Assembly: GCF_023712105.1 (NCBI RefSeq)
Contig: NZ_JAMLJI010000001.1
Coordinates: 1,116,001-1,180,000 of the forward strand
Origin: Larsenimonas suaedae
GTDB lineage: Bacteria > Pseudomonadota > Gammaproteobacteria > Pseudomonadales > Halomonadaceae
Direction of reading: 5' to 3'
Length of the DNA: 64,000 nucleotides
Positions 45,588 through 56,587 of the stretch are shown here, one piece after another. Made by a program: the position numbers and the translations under genes. Every line of letters starts with the position of its first letter. Position 1 is the stretch's first letter. The notes under the pieces are model-generated. The model had not been told where the DNA came from, did no database searches, and saw nothing but the letters and a program-made list of their open reading frames with translations.

Positions 45588-45887
45588 CTAATTTGTACCC
45601 TGCTCCGCACTCAATGCGGCCTGCACTGAAGGTCGCTCCGTGACGCTTACCATGTATGCCGATAACGCCGGCCATCCATCAAGCTGTATATCGAAGAACC
45701 GACACCAGCCAAGCACGGTAAAGAGATAAGCATCTGCGATACTGAAATACTCACCCATCAAATACTGGTTTTGAGTGCGTAGCTCACGCTCCAACACATC
45801 AAAACGCGTACTTGCCTTGTTGATAAAAAGCACCCGAGCTTGATCAGAAAGTGCCGTATTGAATAGCGTCGCCAACCCATTGCGATT
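45588..45887 (-). pseudogene. Truncated glutathione S-transferase (3' half)
   Basis: The frame matches the C-terminal half of GstA-type transferases (FSIADAYLFTVLGWCRFF, ERPSVQAALSAE) but the N-terminal thioredoxin-like half, with the glutathione site, is missing. The matching sequence begins around 45885, exactly where the 1263-residue gene's end region begins, so the loss and the arrival of the large gene appear linked. Any start here would be a TTG at 45875. No first half of the gene is found on the far side of the islet. Confidence 0.8.
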
Positions 45888-45901
45888 ATTTGTATTTAGA
45901 A

Positions 45902-48900
45902 TTAGGAACGCCAGCGTTCACCTACAGCGGCATGCTCATCCTCTCGACGAGCTTCCCGTTCATACTCCTTCGCAATGGATATAAGGCTTTGCGACAAGCG
46001 GGGATAGGAGCTGCCGTATCTAGCAGCCAATTCTCGATAATGCTCTGCAAGTCTGCGCTCTTGCTCTCCGCCATCGTAGGGGCTGCGCGTGGTTACACCT
46101 CGTGCATTTCGGACCCCCATACAGAACCGCTCCCTTAGTCCAGCGCATTCAGAGCGATCTAGATAATCCAAGATGACGTCAGGCAACCAGTCATCCCATG
46201 GCCGTCTCCTCGCCATTCGTGCCAGCAAAGCCCCAAAATGGATTTCAGCTACTTCCTTGCGGTCAGCATCCGCCGCAAGTCGAAGGGCGCTCTCTGCCCA
46301 TGCGGTGAATTCATCTGGAGACACTACGCCATCTTCATCGTAGCCGGGAACTCTTTTCCAACCTTCCAGAGAGTGATAAGCCAGCTCTGCAAAAAACTTG
46401 CGCCTCTCCGCCGATAGCTTTTCTCGCTCGGGTTCATCCGCTCCATCGCGCCGGTGATATTGCCAGCAGAGCAACTCAACAAAGAGATTTGGATCACGCG
46501 CAAGCTGTCGGTGCAAAGCCAGCGTTCGCTTGTGATCTCGATGACCGTATGAGCACAAGAGCGTGACGAAGGGCAGTTCTAGGTTGGCGATTTGGTCATC
46601 GGAGATCGCTTCGTCTTCATCGAGGAGCTGAAACACCTCATCTAGGTTGTACGAACGTGGAAAAGGCCCATCCACTTCCTCGCCGCGAGCAATAGCTTGT
46701 AGCATATCCAGCCAACAGTTGGCTCGCAGCTTGTTCCTCCACAGAGAAACGGCTGAGAACGCTGATCTCGGTCGCTGATATTCAAGAAGCTTTGTAACGG
46801 CGTACTCCACTTCGTCGGATGGCGTGTCATCCCAAATATGAATTGATGCCGAATTCCAAAACGCAGAAGCCACGTTTTCGCCCAAACTTTCTGCCACCTG
46901 CCAGCCAATTGAACGACCAGGAAGATGTTCGGCAAATCTCAGGCGCTCCACTTCACTGTTCAGAACTCCTTGGGCCTCCAGGCCAGCCACAACTGAGGCA
47001 AGGTCGATCCATCCTGCACTCCATAGAAGTTGCCGCAGAAAAGCATCGGATTGATCATTTGCATCGGTGCGCAGCGCAGCCGAGACCCAGTGGATCGCAG
47101 TTTCCACTGGCGCATCTTGCGGGACCAAGACTTGAGCCACCAGTTCGGGTTGCTTCACGCTAAGCGCAAACGGAAGAACCGCTTGATCTCCCAATTGCTC
47201 CCCGATTTCATCGATTGCGTTGCGGCGGCGCTCTTCGACGAGTGCGCTTCGCTCCTGCCATGATAAGCGCCCATTTCCTTCGTCTTCCACCAGCGCACGC
47301 CACTCGACGTGGGAATTTTCAAACAGCCAACGGTGGCGAGCAGTCGGAGACTGAGGGGACAAAGCCTCTTCCATACGCCGAAGCGCGTCTGCCAACTGTT
47401 CGTCCTCTTCACCTTCCTGATAAGCACGAAGAACATCGCGCCGACGCAGGTTGTGCCGAAGATCAGCTTTGTCCTCATCGGTTGCTGTCGCTGACCAGCT
47501 CTCGACTTCCATGACCAAGCGAGACAGGTCATCAGGATGAATACGTGTCGCAACTTCTAACAGGTGTTCAAGCTCCAACTTTTCAAATGGAGCCAAGTCG
47601 AGCAGTAGGCGGCTGGCTTCGACCGCGGCTGCGCGGACATCCGCATCTGTCGGTGACGGCACTTCTGCATTCAGTGCTCGCCATTGCGGCCTCGCGGTGC
47701 GTGAAGCGAAATTTGGGCCACCTCCTGGAAGAAGAGAGATGCAGACGTCCATCACAGCATGCCGAAACTGCGCGGACAAGCGCCGTAAGACAGTCATCCT
47801 TTCCGCAGCACTGAGAGCGGTGGCAGGCAGCCAAGCCCTGAACAGAGAACGGGCGGTAGATTTCGGCGAGTTTGACCAATTGTCTTCCACCTCCAGACGG
47901 CGAAGGCCAAAAACAATCTCTGCGACACGAGAAAAGTGGACCGGGTGCCAAGCCAAAAGCTCAAGCGCCCAAAGCAAATTGGTCCGCAAGCACTCGCCAC
48001 TCACCAAGCCTTCAGTGGTTCCCATGATGGCGCGTATGGCAGGTTCTGGCTCTCTAAGTTCAGCTTCAAGGCAGTCAAGGAACGCAGATGGAGATGCCTC
48101 CGCCAATGTTCGTAGGTGCCCCCGAATAGAAAGCCAACGTTCTTGGTCAGCACCTTGCATCAGGGACCGAACGACTTGCGCGGCACGGTATGAAAGGTCA
48201 ACTCCCAACCTATCACCGCAGATTTCTGCACCATGAACGGATAGAATGCACAATGCATCGCCGAGACCGGAAAGCAGGGCGCCCGAAAAACTTCGCGCAT
48301 GACCCAAAACATTGGCCATGTACCACTGATCTTGAGGTAGGTCTAAGGCGGGGTCTCTATCGCCCAGCAACTCCGGCAAGAGTTGAAAGAAACGGTCCAG
48401 ATCGTCTCGATCTATGTAAGGACCTACAGCAAAAAGCGCGTCGATTTGTGATACAACGACATTCACATGCCCATAGCGCGCAATTGGTGCGTCGTTCAGA
48501 GCGAGCAGTTCGTCTCGAACTGGTTCTACTTCACCATCGCGAAAATCACCTAATAGCTGGAGAATTGTGCTGTCATCCAGGTTCTCGCGCTCGACCCAAG
48601 AGCCTGCCAATGCAAACGGGAGAACACTTTTTGCTGCTGCACGATCTCTGACCCAACTTGGCCGCCGAACTTCAGGATCGCCTGAGAGCTGGCGCCGCAA
48701 TACGGGAACAGAATGGCCGACCTTGATAGCGAGGTTATCCGCGTCATCGCGCGACAGCCCCATGCTCTCAAGTTCAGCGCGAAAGGTTTCTGAGGGCACG
48801 TGGGAAAGCAGCAGCGCCTCCCGGACGTCTAGACGACCCTTGGGATAGGCACGGACAATAGTCAAATTCCGCCGATCACCAAAGTCCAACTCCTCCCCAT

Positions 48901-49693
48901 CTTCGACATCCGCAACGACAATAAGGTGGTTTGGGCTCGTAGGAATTCTGACATCGCGAGATGTGGCAATAACTGTCGTATCAAGAAGATCGAGGGCATC
49001 GGCCTCGATCATTGTCGCAACGACAAATGCGACGGCCTCCCCTCTATCGTCAGCTTGAACCGGGACTATTTGCTCTCGGTCGCGCAGTTTCTGCAACAAC
49101 ACGCCCTGCTCGTTATGCCGCCGGGAAGAAACAAGCTTGATAGATAATGGCGGCACCGAAGCTGTCGCCCAGCTATTCCACCATTCGAGAGGTGTTTTCA
49201 GACCAGGCGATGCAACACCTAGCTTTTCACTCAACCAGCGTGACGTAGCAGGTGCTTCTTCCAGCCAAGTTTCAAGATCTATAGCATCGTATGCTTTAAC
49301 GGTCGCCCAATCGTTTTCACCACGTCGTTCTTCAAGCCAAGCTTCTTTCCCGCTCCATCTCCTCGGCGTCACGAAAACGAATGCGCTATTCTCGCGCTGC
49401 TCTCGCGGCGTTTCTTCAGTTCTCTTTCGATAGTCGCCGTCGGCTTTACTCCGAGGATCTACGTTGCAACCCATTTCCCATACACTTCGGCCTTCCGGTA
49501 CCCAGGCAGTTCCGGCTTTACATTCCGTTTGCCCGTCAAGCCCAGGTAAATCGACCGCTTCGTTTCCGGGAAAGCGCATTGAGTTAAGGGATTCCGTGGT
49601 CTCCCTGATCAGTCGACGAACAAGTATTGGTAGGTTACTACGACATTCGTGGCGGTCTGCCCAATGGCGTATAACAGTTTCGTCAATCGACAT
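45902..49693 (-). CDS. 1263-residue protein with N-terminal nuclease-like domain; candidate defence protein
   Basis: I cannot name this family. Residues about 40-160 look like a restriction-endonuclease-type domain: DLPGLDGQTECKAG (Asp53, Glu57-x-Lys59), SVWEMG (Glu73), a lysine at 83 and the strand AFVFVTPRRW. Residues about 200-345 resemble the core of a STAND-type NTPase (strands IVPVQA, HLIVVADVED, LTIVRAY; a helical lid ending HSVPVLRRQL) but no P-loop is visible. The remaining 900 residues are helical, Leu/Ala/Glu-rich repeats without membrane segments. This order recalls Avs-like anti-phage sensors. The gene is alone, lower in GC than neighbours, and preceded by a very AT-rich leader. 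GAGG lies five bases before the ATG. Confidence 0.6.
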   Translation of the reverse strand: MSIDETVIRHWADRHECRSNLPILVRRLIRETTESLNSMRFPGNEAVDLPGLDGQTECKAGTAWVPEGRSVWEMGCNVDPRSKADGDYRKRTEETPREQRENSAFVFVTPRRWSGKEAWLEERRGENDWATVKAYDAIDLETWLEEAPATSRWLSEKLGVASPGLKTPLEWWNSWATASVPPLSIKLVSSRRHNEQGVLLQKLRDREQIVPVQADDRGEAVAFVVATMIEADALDLLDTTVIATSRDVRIPTSPNHLIVVADVEDGEELDFGDRRNLTIVRAYPKGRLDVREALLLSHVPSETFRAELESMGLSRDDADNLAIKVGHSVPVLRRQLSGDPEVRRPSWVRDRAAAKSVLPFALAGSWVERENLDDSTILQLLGDFRDGEVEPVRDELLALNDAPIARYGHVNVVVSQIDALFAVGPYIDRDDLDRFFQLLPELLGDRDPALDLPQDQWYMANVLGHARSFSGALLSGLGDALCILSVHGAEICGDRLGVDLSYRAAQVVRSLMQGADQERWLSIRGHLRTLAEASPSAFLDCLEAELREPEPAIRAIMGTTEGLVSGECLRTNLLWALELLAWHPVHFSRVAEIVFGLRRLEVEDNWSNSPKSTARSLFRAWLPATALSAAERMTVLRRLSAQFRHAVMDVCISLLPGGGPNFASRTARPQWRALNAEVPSPTDADVRAAAVEASRLLLDLAPFEKLELEHLLEVATRIHPDDLSRLVMEVESWSATATDEDKADLRHNLRRRDVLRAYQEGEEDEQLADALRRMEEALSPQSPTARHRWLFENSHVEWRALVEDEGNGRLSWQERSALVEERRRNAIDEIGEQLGDQAVLPFALSVKQPELVAQVLVPQDAPVETAIHWVSAALRTDANDQSDAFLRQLLWSAGWIDLASVVAGLEAQGVLNSEVERLRFAEHLPGRSIGWQVAESLGENVASAFWNSASIHIWDDTPSDEVEYAVTKLLEYQRPRSAFSAVSLWRNKLRANCWLDMLQAIARGEEVDGPFPRSYNLDEVFQLLDEDEAISDDQIANLELPFVTLLCSYGHRDHKRTLALHRQLARDPNLFVELLCWQYHRRDGADEPEREKLSAERRKFFAELAYHSLEGWKRVPGYDEDGVVSPDEFTAWAESALRLAADADRKEVAEIHFGALLARMARRRPWDDWLPDVILDYLDRSECAGLRERFCMGVRNARGVTTRSPYDGGEQERRLAEHYRELAARYGSSYPRLSQSLISIAKEYEREARREDEHAAVGERWRS

Positions 49694-49948
49694 ACTGACC
49701 TCTTAAACTCGAAGTTATCTTTCAATCCAGCATCAATATTTTATTAACCAAACGCAAATTTCACAGAAAGGCTAAATTTTCTTAATAGCCATTATTGAAA
49801 ATATTATCTATCATTTTTTGAATTTCTCGCTAAAAAAAACTACACAGGCATCATGTCGCATTACCTCCCCTTAACCAAATAAACATCAGCTTAGTTGTCA
49901 CTCCTTAGCAATTATTTTTAAATAATTTCTAAGTATTTTTAAAATTAT
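49694..49948. other. AT-rich leader region of the large islet gene
   Basis: About 255 bases with markedly low GC (long A and T runs) between the 1263-residue gene and the guaA terminator. On the minus strand it contains AAGGGGAGG (49872-49864) followed by a 16-codon frame (49861-49811). No tRNA, integrase or clear flanking direct repeat is visible. Its composition differs from the rest of the window, which supports foreign origin. Confidence 0.6.
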
Positions 49949-49976
49949 AAAAAACCCGCCTTTCGGCGGGTTTTTT
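49949..49976. terminator. Terminator of guaA
   Basis: AAACCCGCC and GGCGGGTTT pair around TTTC, with A and T runs on both sides (49949-49976). It lies 30 bases past the guaA stop on the minus strand. Confidence 0.88.
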
Positions 49977-50005
49977 ATCGAATCTATAAGCAGAAACCTG
50001 TCCCA

Positions 50006-51580
50006 TCACTCCCACTCAATCGTCGCGGGCGGCTTGCTGCTGACGTCATAGGTCACCCGCGAGACCCCGCTGATCTCGTTGATGATGCGGTTGGAGACCT
50101 TCTCCAGAAGCTCATACGGCAGGTGCGCCCAGCGGGCGGTCATGAAGTCGATGGTTTCGACCGCGCGAATGGCGATGACCCACTCGTAGCGGCGGCCGTC
50201 ACCGACCACGCCGACAGATTTCACCGGCAGGAACACCGCGAACGCCTGGCTGGTCTTGTGGTACCAGTCGAAGTTATGCAGTTCCTGAATGAAGATGGCG
50301 TCGGCTTCGCGGAGGATGTCGGCGTATTCCTTTTTGACTTCACCGAGGATGCGCACGCCAAGGCCCGGCCCGGGGAACGGGTGGCGATAGACCATGTCGT
50401 ACGGCAGGCCGAGCTCGAGGCCGAGCTTGCGCACTTCGTCCTTGAAGAGTTCCCTGAGCGGCTCGACCAGTTTGAGCTTCATGGTCTCCGGCAGGCCGCC
50501 GACGTTGTGGTGCGACTTGATCACGTGCGCCTTGCCGGTTTTCGAGGCGGCGGACTCGATCACGTCGGGGTAGATGGTGCCCTGGGCGAGGAACTCGACG
50601 CCGTCGATCTTGGCGGCTTCACGGTCGAACACGTCAATAAAGGTGTTGCCGATGATCTTGCGCTTGGCTTCGGGGTCGTTGACGCCTTCAAGCTTGGTCA
50701 GGAACTCGTCTTCGGCATCGACACGAATCACCCGCACGCCCATGTGGGAGGCGAAGGTGTCCATCACCTGGTTGCCTTCGTCCTTTCTGAGAAGACCATT
50801 ATCGACGAACACGCAGGTGAGCTGATCGCCAATGGCCTTGTGCAAAAGCGCCGCGACCACCGAGGAATCTACCCCGCCGGAGAGGCCGAGCAGAACATGA
50901 CGGTCACCGACCTGTTCGCGCACGCGCTCGGAGAGGTCTTCGATGATCTGCGCGGGCGTCCAGAGCTGCTCGGCCTGACAGATTTCGAGCACGAAGCGCT
51001 CGAGGATGCGCTGGCCTTGCAGGGTGTGGGTCACTTCGGGGTGGAACTGCACGCCGTAGAAGCGTTTTTCCGCCCACGTCATCGCCGCGATGGGGCAGGT
51101 CGGGGTGGAGGCCGTGACCGTGAAGGTCTCGGGGGCGCGGGCGACCTTGTCGCCGTGGCTCATCCACACATCCAGCATGGCGTTGCCGTCGTCGGCGATG
51201 TGGTCCTTGATGCCGTCGAGCAGTTCGTCACCGGCGATGACCTCGACCTGGGCGTAGCCGAATTCACGCTTTTCGGAGCCTTCGGTGGCGCCGCCGAGCT
51301 GCTCGGCCATGGTCTGCATGCCGTAGCAGATGCCGAACACCGGAAGGCCAAGTTCGAACACGCACTCGGGGGCGCGGGGGGAATCAAGCTCGGAGACCGA
51401 TTCCGGGCCGCCGGAGAGGATGATGCCGTTGGGGTTGTACTCGCGAATCTCGTCTTCGGTGATGTCGAAGGCGCGCACTTCGGAGTACACACCGAGTTCG
51501 CGCACGCGACGGGCGATCAGCTGGGTGTACTGGGAGCCGAAATCGAGGATCAGGATCTTGTGGGAGTGAATGTCTGTCAT
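50006..51580 (-). CDS. guaA: GMP synthase (glutamine-hydrolysing)
   Basis: Last step of GMP synthesis: XMP + ATP + glutamine to GMP. The 524-residue protein has the class I amidotransferase domain (residues about 9-205; nucleophile Cys in GICYGMQ, catalytic His/Glu in QFHPEVTH) and the ATP-pyrophosphatase domain with the P-loop SGGVDSS. The C-terminal dimerisation domain ends KPPATIEWE, as in all GuaA. It follows guaB on the same strand after 114 bases, the usual guaBA operon. Confidence 0.97.
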   Translation of the reverse strand: MTDIHSHKILILDFGSQYTQLIARRVRELGVYSEVRAFDITEDEIREYNPNGIILSGGPESVSELDSPRAPECVFELGLPVFGICYGMQTMAEQLGGATEGSEKREFGYAQVEVIAGDELLDGIKDHIADDGNAMLDVWMSHGDKVARAPETFTVTASTPTCPIAAMTWAEKRFYGVQFHPEVTHTLQGQRILERFVLEICQAEQLWTPAQIIEDLSERVREQVGDRHVLLGLSGGVDSSVVAALLHKAIGDQLTCVFVDNGLLRKDEGNQVMDTFASHMGVRVIRVDAEDEFLTKLEGVNDPEAKRKIIGNTFIDVFDREAAKIDGVEFLAQGTIYPDVIESAASKTGKAHVIKSHHNVGGLPETMKLKLVEPLRELFKDEVRKLGLELGLPYDMVYRHPFPGPGLGVRILGEVKKEYADILREADAIFIQELHNFDWYHKTSQAFAVFLPVKSVGVVGDGRRYEWVIAIRAVETIDFMTARWAHLPYELLEKVSNRIINEISGVSRVTYDVSSKPPATIEWE

Positions 51581-51694
51581 CAGTGAACCACTGTTTCAGG
51601 GGCTCGGCCGGAGCCCTGCTTTAAAAACAAAGAGGGAAGCGTGCGCTGGAATGAGTCCCCCGCAGCTTCCCTCTCCGGCTCGAAACGCTCGAAC

Positions 51695-53179
<1,485 letters not shown>

Positions 53180-53283
53180 TCAGGTTGTAGATGCGGCGGG
53201 AAAAGGTAATCGCGCATTGTAAACCCTTGCCCGCCCGCGCACAATCCGAACCACAAACCTTCTTTTATTTCAAACGGATAGAC

Positions 53284-54621
53284 ATGGCCGACTTACCTGA
53301 ATCGCCCAACGCGCTGTCGGTGCACGAGCTCAACCGCAGTGCGCGCCTGCTGCTGGACCGCCATTTTGACCTGGTGTGGGTCGAGGGAGAGGTCTCGACG
53401 GTCTCACGCCCGGCCTCGGGCCATGTCTACTTCACCTTGAAGGACGAGCGCGCTCAGGTGCGCTGCGCGCTCTTTCGAACGAAAGCGATGTTCGTGCGCA
53501 CCCCGCTCAATCAGGGTGATCAGGTCGCGGTGCAGGCGCGGGTGTCGCTGTTCGAGCCGCGGGGCGACTATCAGCTGATCGTCGAGGCCGCCAAGCCCGC
53601 AGGCGAAGGCGCGCTTTTGGCTGCGTTCGAGGCGCTCAAGGCGCGTCTTTTAGAGGAAGGCGTGTTCGCCAATCAGCGGCCCCTGCCCTACCCGCCCCGG
53701 CATCTGGGCATCGTGACCTCGGCCACCGGCGCCGCGCTTCAGGATGTGCTGGCCGTACTTCGAACACGCTGGCCGTTCATGACGGTAAGCGTGTTTCCGG
53801 TGCCGGTACAGGGCGGCGCGTCGGCACCGGCCATCGTTCAGGCGCTCGAGCGCGCCGCACGCGAGGATAGCGTCGATGCGCTGTTGGTCACCCGCGGCGG
53901 CGGCAGCCTCGAGGATTTATGGGCGTTCAACGATGAAAGGCTTGCTCGGGCGATCTTTCAAAGCCCGATTCCAGTGATGAGCGCCGTCGGCCATGAGGTC
54001 GACACCACCCTTGCCGATTTTGCCGCCGATGCCCGAGCGCCAACGCCGTCTGCCGCCGCCGAGCAACTGGTGCCGGATGCCCACGTCATCAAACAGCAGT
54101 TGGCCGCGTTGGCGCGGCGGCTGATGCGGGCCATGGATCACACCCTGATTCAGGCCAGTCAGCGGCTCGACCGCGCCCGGCTCTCGCTCAAGCACCCGGG
54201 CGAAAAGCTTGCCCAGCACCGCACCACGCTCGAGCAGCTCGAGCGGCGGTTGAACTACGCGATCATGCAGATGCTGCGCCAGAAACGGCGTGATGTGGCG
54301 CTTCTGGAGGCGCGCCTTGAACGGCAGCCGCCCAGAAAGAGCGTCGAGCAGGCAGCGGCCCGGCTTGAATCTCTGGACGCGCGCCTGAGCGAGGCAATGG
54401 CGAGACAGCAGGAGAGGCACGTTCGCACGCTCGAGGGTCTGGCGCATCGGCTTCATATCGTAAGCCCGCTGACGACGCTGTCGCGGGGCTACGCCATTGC
54501 CGAAAACGCCGATAAAGAAGTGATCCGGCGCGCGAAGGACACGGCGCCGGGGGAAAAAATCACGATTCGATTGGCGGAGGGCCGCGTCAGCGCCGAGATC
54601 AAACGGCGCTTTTCACGTTAG
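53284..54621 (+). CDS. xseA: Exodeoxyribonuclease VII large subunit
   Basis: Catalytic large subunit of the bidirectional single-strand nuclease ExoVII. The 445-residue protein has an N-terminal OB domain (VEGEVSTVSRPASGHVYFTLKD), the catalytic core (GIVTSATGAALQDVL, TRGGGSLEDLWAFN, SAVGHEVDTTLADFAADARAPTPSAAAE) and a long coiled coil. The ATG at 53284 is used as the family begins close to this point. xseB is not nearby. Neighbour pairing with guaB is common in gammaproteobacteria. Confidence 0.95.
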   Translation: MADLPESPNALSVHELNRSARLLLDRHFDLVWVEGEVSTVSRPASGHVYFTLKDERAQVRCALFRTKAMFVRTPLNQGDQVAVQARVSLFEPRGDYQLIVEAAKPAGEGALLAAFEALKARLLEEGVFANQRPLPYPPRHLGIVTSATGAALQDVLAVLRTRWPFMTVSVFPVPVQGGASAPAIVQALERAAREDSVDALLVTRGGGSLEDLWAFNDERLARAIFQSPIPVMSAVGHEVDTTLADFAADARAPTPSAAAEQLVPDAHVIKQQLAALARRLMRAMDHTLIQASQRLDRARLSLKHPGEKLAQHRTTLEQLERRLNYAIMQMLRQKRRDVALLEARLERQPPRKSVEQAAARLESLDARLSEAMARQQERHVRTLEGLAHRLHIVSPLTTLSRGYAIAENADKEVIRRAKDTAPGEKITIRLAEGRVSAEIKRRFSR

Positions 54622-54632
54622 CAAGCCGTGCT

Positions 54633-56009
54633 TTACGCGTTAGATTGCCGGGGCGGCTCGGCGTCGCTTGCGACCTTGAAGCGCGCGGCCTCGAGGTCGT
54701 GCTTGGCAAGCAGCTTGTAGAAATCGGTGCGGTTGCGACCGGCGATGCGCGCGGCCTGAGTCACGTTGCCGTCGGTCATCTTGAGCACCTTGATCAGATA
54801 GCTGCGCTCGAACCCCGCCCGCGCCTCATTGAATGACGGCAACACCGACTCATCGGAAGCCAGCGCCTGGGAGACCAACCCCTGACTGATGATCGGCGAG
54901 GTCGAAAGCGCCACACACTGCTCGACCACATTGACGAGCTGGCGCACATTGCCGGGCCACTCGTAGCCTGTCAGAAGCGACAGCGCCTCCGGTGAAAAAC
55001 CGTTGACGCTTGACTGGTGGCGCGTCGCGATCTGCTTGACCAGATGCTTGGCCAGAAGCGGGATGTCCTCGGCGCGTTCGGCAAGCGACGGCAGGCGCAG
55101 ATTGACCACGTTCAAGCGGTAATACAGGTCTTCGCGGAAATCGCCGTTTTGCATGCCCTGGGCCAGATCGCGGTGCGTGGCCGAAATGATCCGGACATCG
55201 ATCGGTACCGAGCGAGTGCTGCCCAGCGGGCGCACCTGGCGCTCCTGCAGTACGCGCAGCAGTTTGACCTGAAGCGCCAGCGGCATATCGCCGATTTCAT
55301 CGAGAAAGAGCGTGCCTCCGTTGGCGGCCTGAAAGAGGCCATCGTGGGCATGAGAGGCGCCGGTGAACGCGCCCTTGGCGTGGCCGAACAGCTCGCTTTC
55401 AAGCAGCTGTTCCGGCAGCGCGCCGCAGTTGATCGCAATGAAGGGCTGATGCGCTCGGCCACTCGCCCGGTGAATCGCGTTGGCCATCAGTTCCTTGCCG
55501 CTGCCGGAAGGGCCGGTGATCAATACGCTGACGTCACTGCCGGCAACCATCTTGGCCTGATCCAGAAGCTGCTCCATCTGGGCGCTTCGGGTCACGATCG
55601 CTTCCCGCCAGGTCAGGTCGTCCTGACCGACGTTGGGGGTCTGTTTGAGGGCCTCGGATACCGCCGTGAACAGCTCGTCCTTGTCGATCGGCTTGGTCAA
55701 AAAGCTGAATACGCCTTTCTGGGTCGCGCTGACGGCGTCCGGAATCGAGCCGTGCGCGGTCAGAATGATCACGGGGAGTCCCGGGTGACGGCGCTGAACC
55801 TCGTGAAACAGCGCCATGCCGTCCATCTCGTCCATGCGCAGGTCCGAAAGCACCAGGTCCGGCCGTTCGGTCTGAATGGCACTTAGTGCATCACGACCAC
55901 TACCGGCCGTGGTAACCCTGTACCCACGGCTTTCCAGTCGCATGCTCAAAAGGCGTAACAGGCTCGCATCATCATCGACGAGTAACAGATGGGCCGTAGC
56001 TGCAGTCAC
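54633..56009 (-). CDS. glrR: Sigma-54-dependent response regulator GlrR (QseF)
   Basis: Transcription activator of the GlrK/GlrR (QseE/QseF) system. N-terminal receiver domain (acidic pocket LVDDD, phospho-acceptor Asp in LVLSDLRMDEMDG, Lys in FLTKPI), AAA+ sigma-54 interaction domain with Walker A TGPSGSGKE, GAFTGA loop, and DEIGDMPL; short C-terminal Fis-type helix-turn-helix (NVTQAARIAGRNRTDFYKLLAKH). In E. coli it drives rpoE and glmY. Start codon GTG. It ends the glrK-qseG-glrR operon. Confidence 0.93.
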   Translation of the reverse strand: MTAATAHLLLVDDDASLLRLLSMRLESRGYRVTTAGSGRDALSAIQTERPDLVLSDLRMDEMDGMALFHEVQRRHPGLPVIILTAHGSIPDAVSATQKGVFSFLTKPIDKDELFTAVSEALKQTPNVGQDDLTWREAIVTRSAQMEQLLDQAKMVAGSDVSVLITGPSGSGKELMANAIHRASGRAHQPFIAINCGALPEQLLESELFGHAKGAFTGASHAHDGLFQAANGGTLFLDEIGDMPLALQVKLLRVLQERQVRPLGSTRSVPIDVRIISATHRDLAQGMQNGDFREDLYYRLNVVNLRLPSLAERAEDIPLLAKHLVKQIATRHQSSVNGFSPEALSLLTGYEWPGNVRQLVNVVEQCVALSTSPIISQGLVSQALASDESVLPSFNEARAGFERSYLIKVLKMTDGNVTQAARIAGRNRTDFYKLLAKHDLEAARFKVASDAEPPRQSNA

Positions 56010-56037
56010 CAGGGATCGCTCCTCTATCGGGCGTCGC

Positions 56038-56565
56038 TCAAGGCGTGCGGCGCCGCGCGTTCATACTCTCTTCTATGGCCGTCAGGGCATCGAGCTTCTT
56101 GGTAAGCTCGGCGTTTTCACGCCGCAAACGCTGAACCTGCTGGTCGTTGCTTGACACGTTGGTTACGAGACTGCGGCGGGCTTCGAGGTCATTGAGCCAG
56201 TAGCGCAACAGGGGCTGAAGCGCACTCGGCGCACCGGATATATCGCGCTTGTAGAGCTCGGCGGCCTGTTTCCATTGATCCTTTCCACTCCAGGACAATA
56301 CCACAGCGCGGGCCAGACGATCCTGTGCAGTATCGTCAGCGGTTTGTTTCAGCATGTCACGGCGCCAATCGCTGTCCTCGCGCTGCGCCTTGAGGCCAAA
56401 GGACACCCAATTGGGCAGCAGGCACTCGCCTTCCACCAGCACCGGTGGCCCGTAATAGAAGCAGTTCGCATTGCCGCTTGAAACCGGCGCGTCGGTGCTC
56501 ATCATCTGGCACCCGGAAAGCAGCGCGGCCAGCGCCATTCCTGCCAGTAGTTTCGTATGTTTCAT
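56038..56565 (-). CDS. qseG: QseG-like lipoprotein
   Basis: Outer-membrane lipoprotein encoded between the GlrK kinase and GlrR regulator. A signal peptide ends in lipobox LLSGC (Cys19); the mature part is hydrophilic with a C-terminal coiled coil (RRENAELTKKLDALTAIEES). In E. coli QseG modulates QseE activity. The 175-residue size and position match. Confidence 0.85.
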   Translation of the reverse strand: MKHTKLLAGMALAALLSGCQMMSTDAPVSSGNANCFYYGPPVLVEGECLLPNWVSFGLKAQREDSDWRRDMLKQTADDTAQDRLARAVVLSWSGKDQWKQAAELYKRDISGAPSALQPLLRYWLNDLEARRSLVTNVSSNDQQVQRLRRENAELTKKLDALTAIEESMNARRRTP

Positions 56566-56587
56566 GACCCTTCACTTCCTGGTTTTA

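Noticed and set aside
45902-49693. Walker A motif search in the 1263-residue protein
   Set aside because: No GxxxxGK(S/T) occurs in the NTPase-like stretch, so ATP binding is not claimed.
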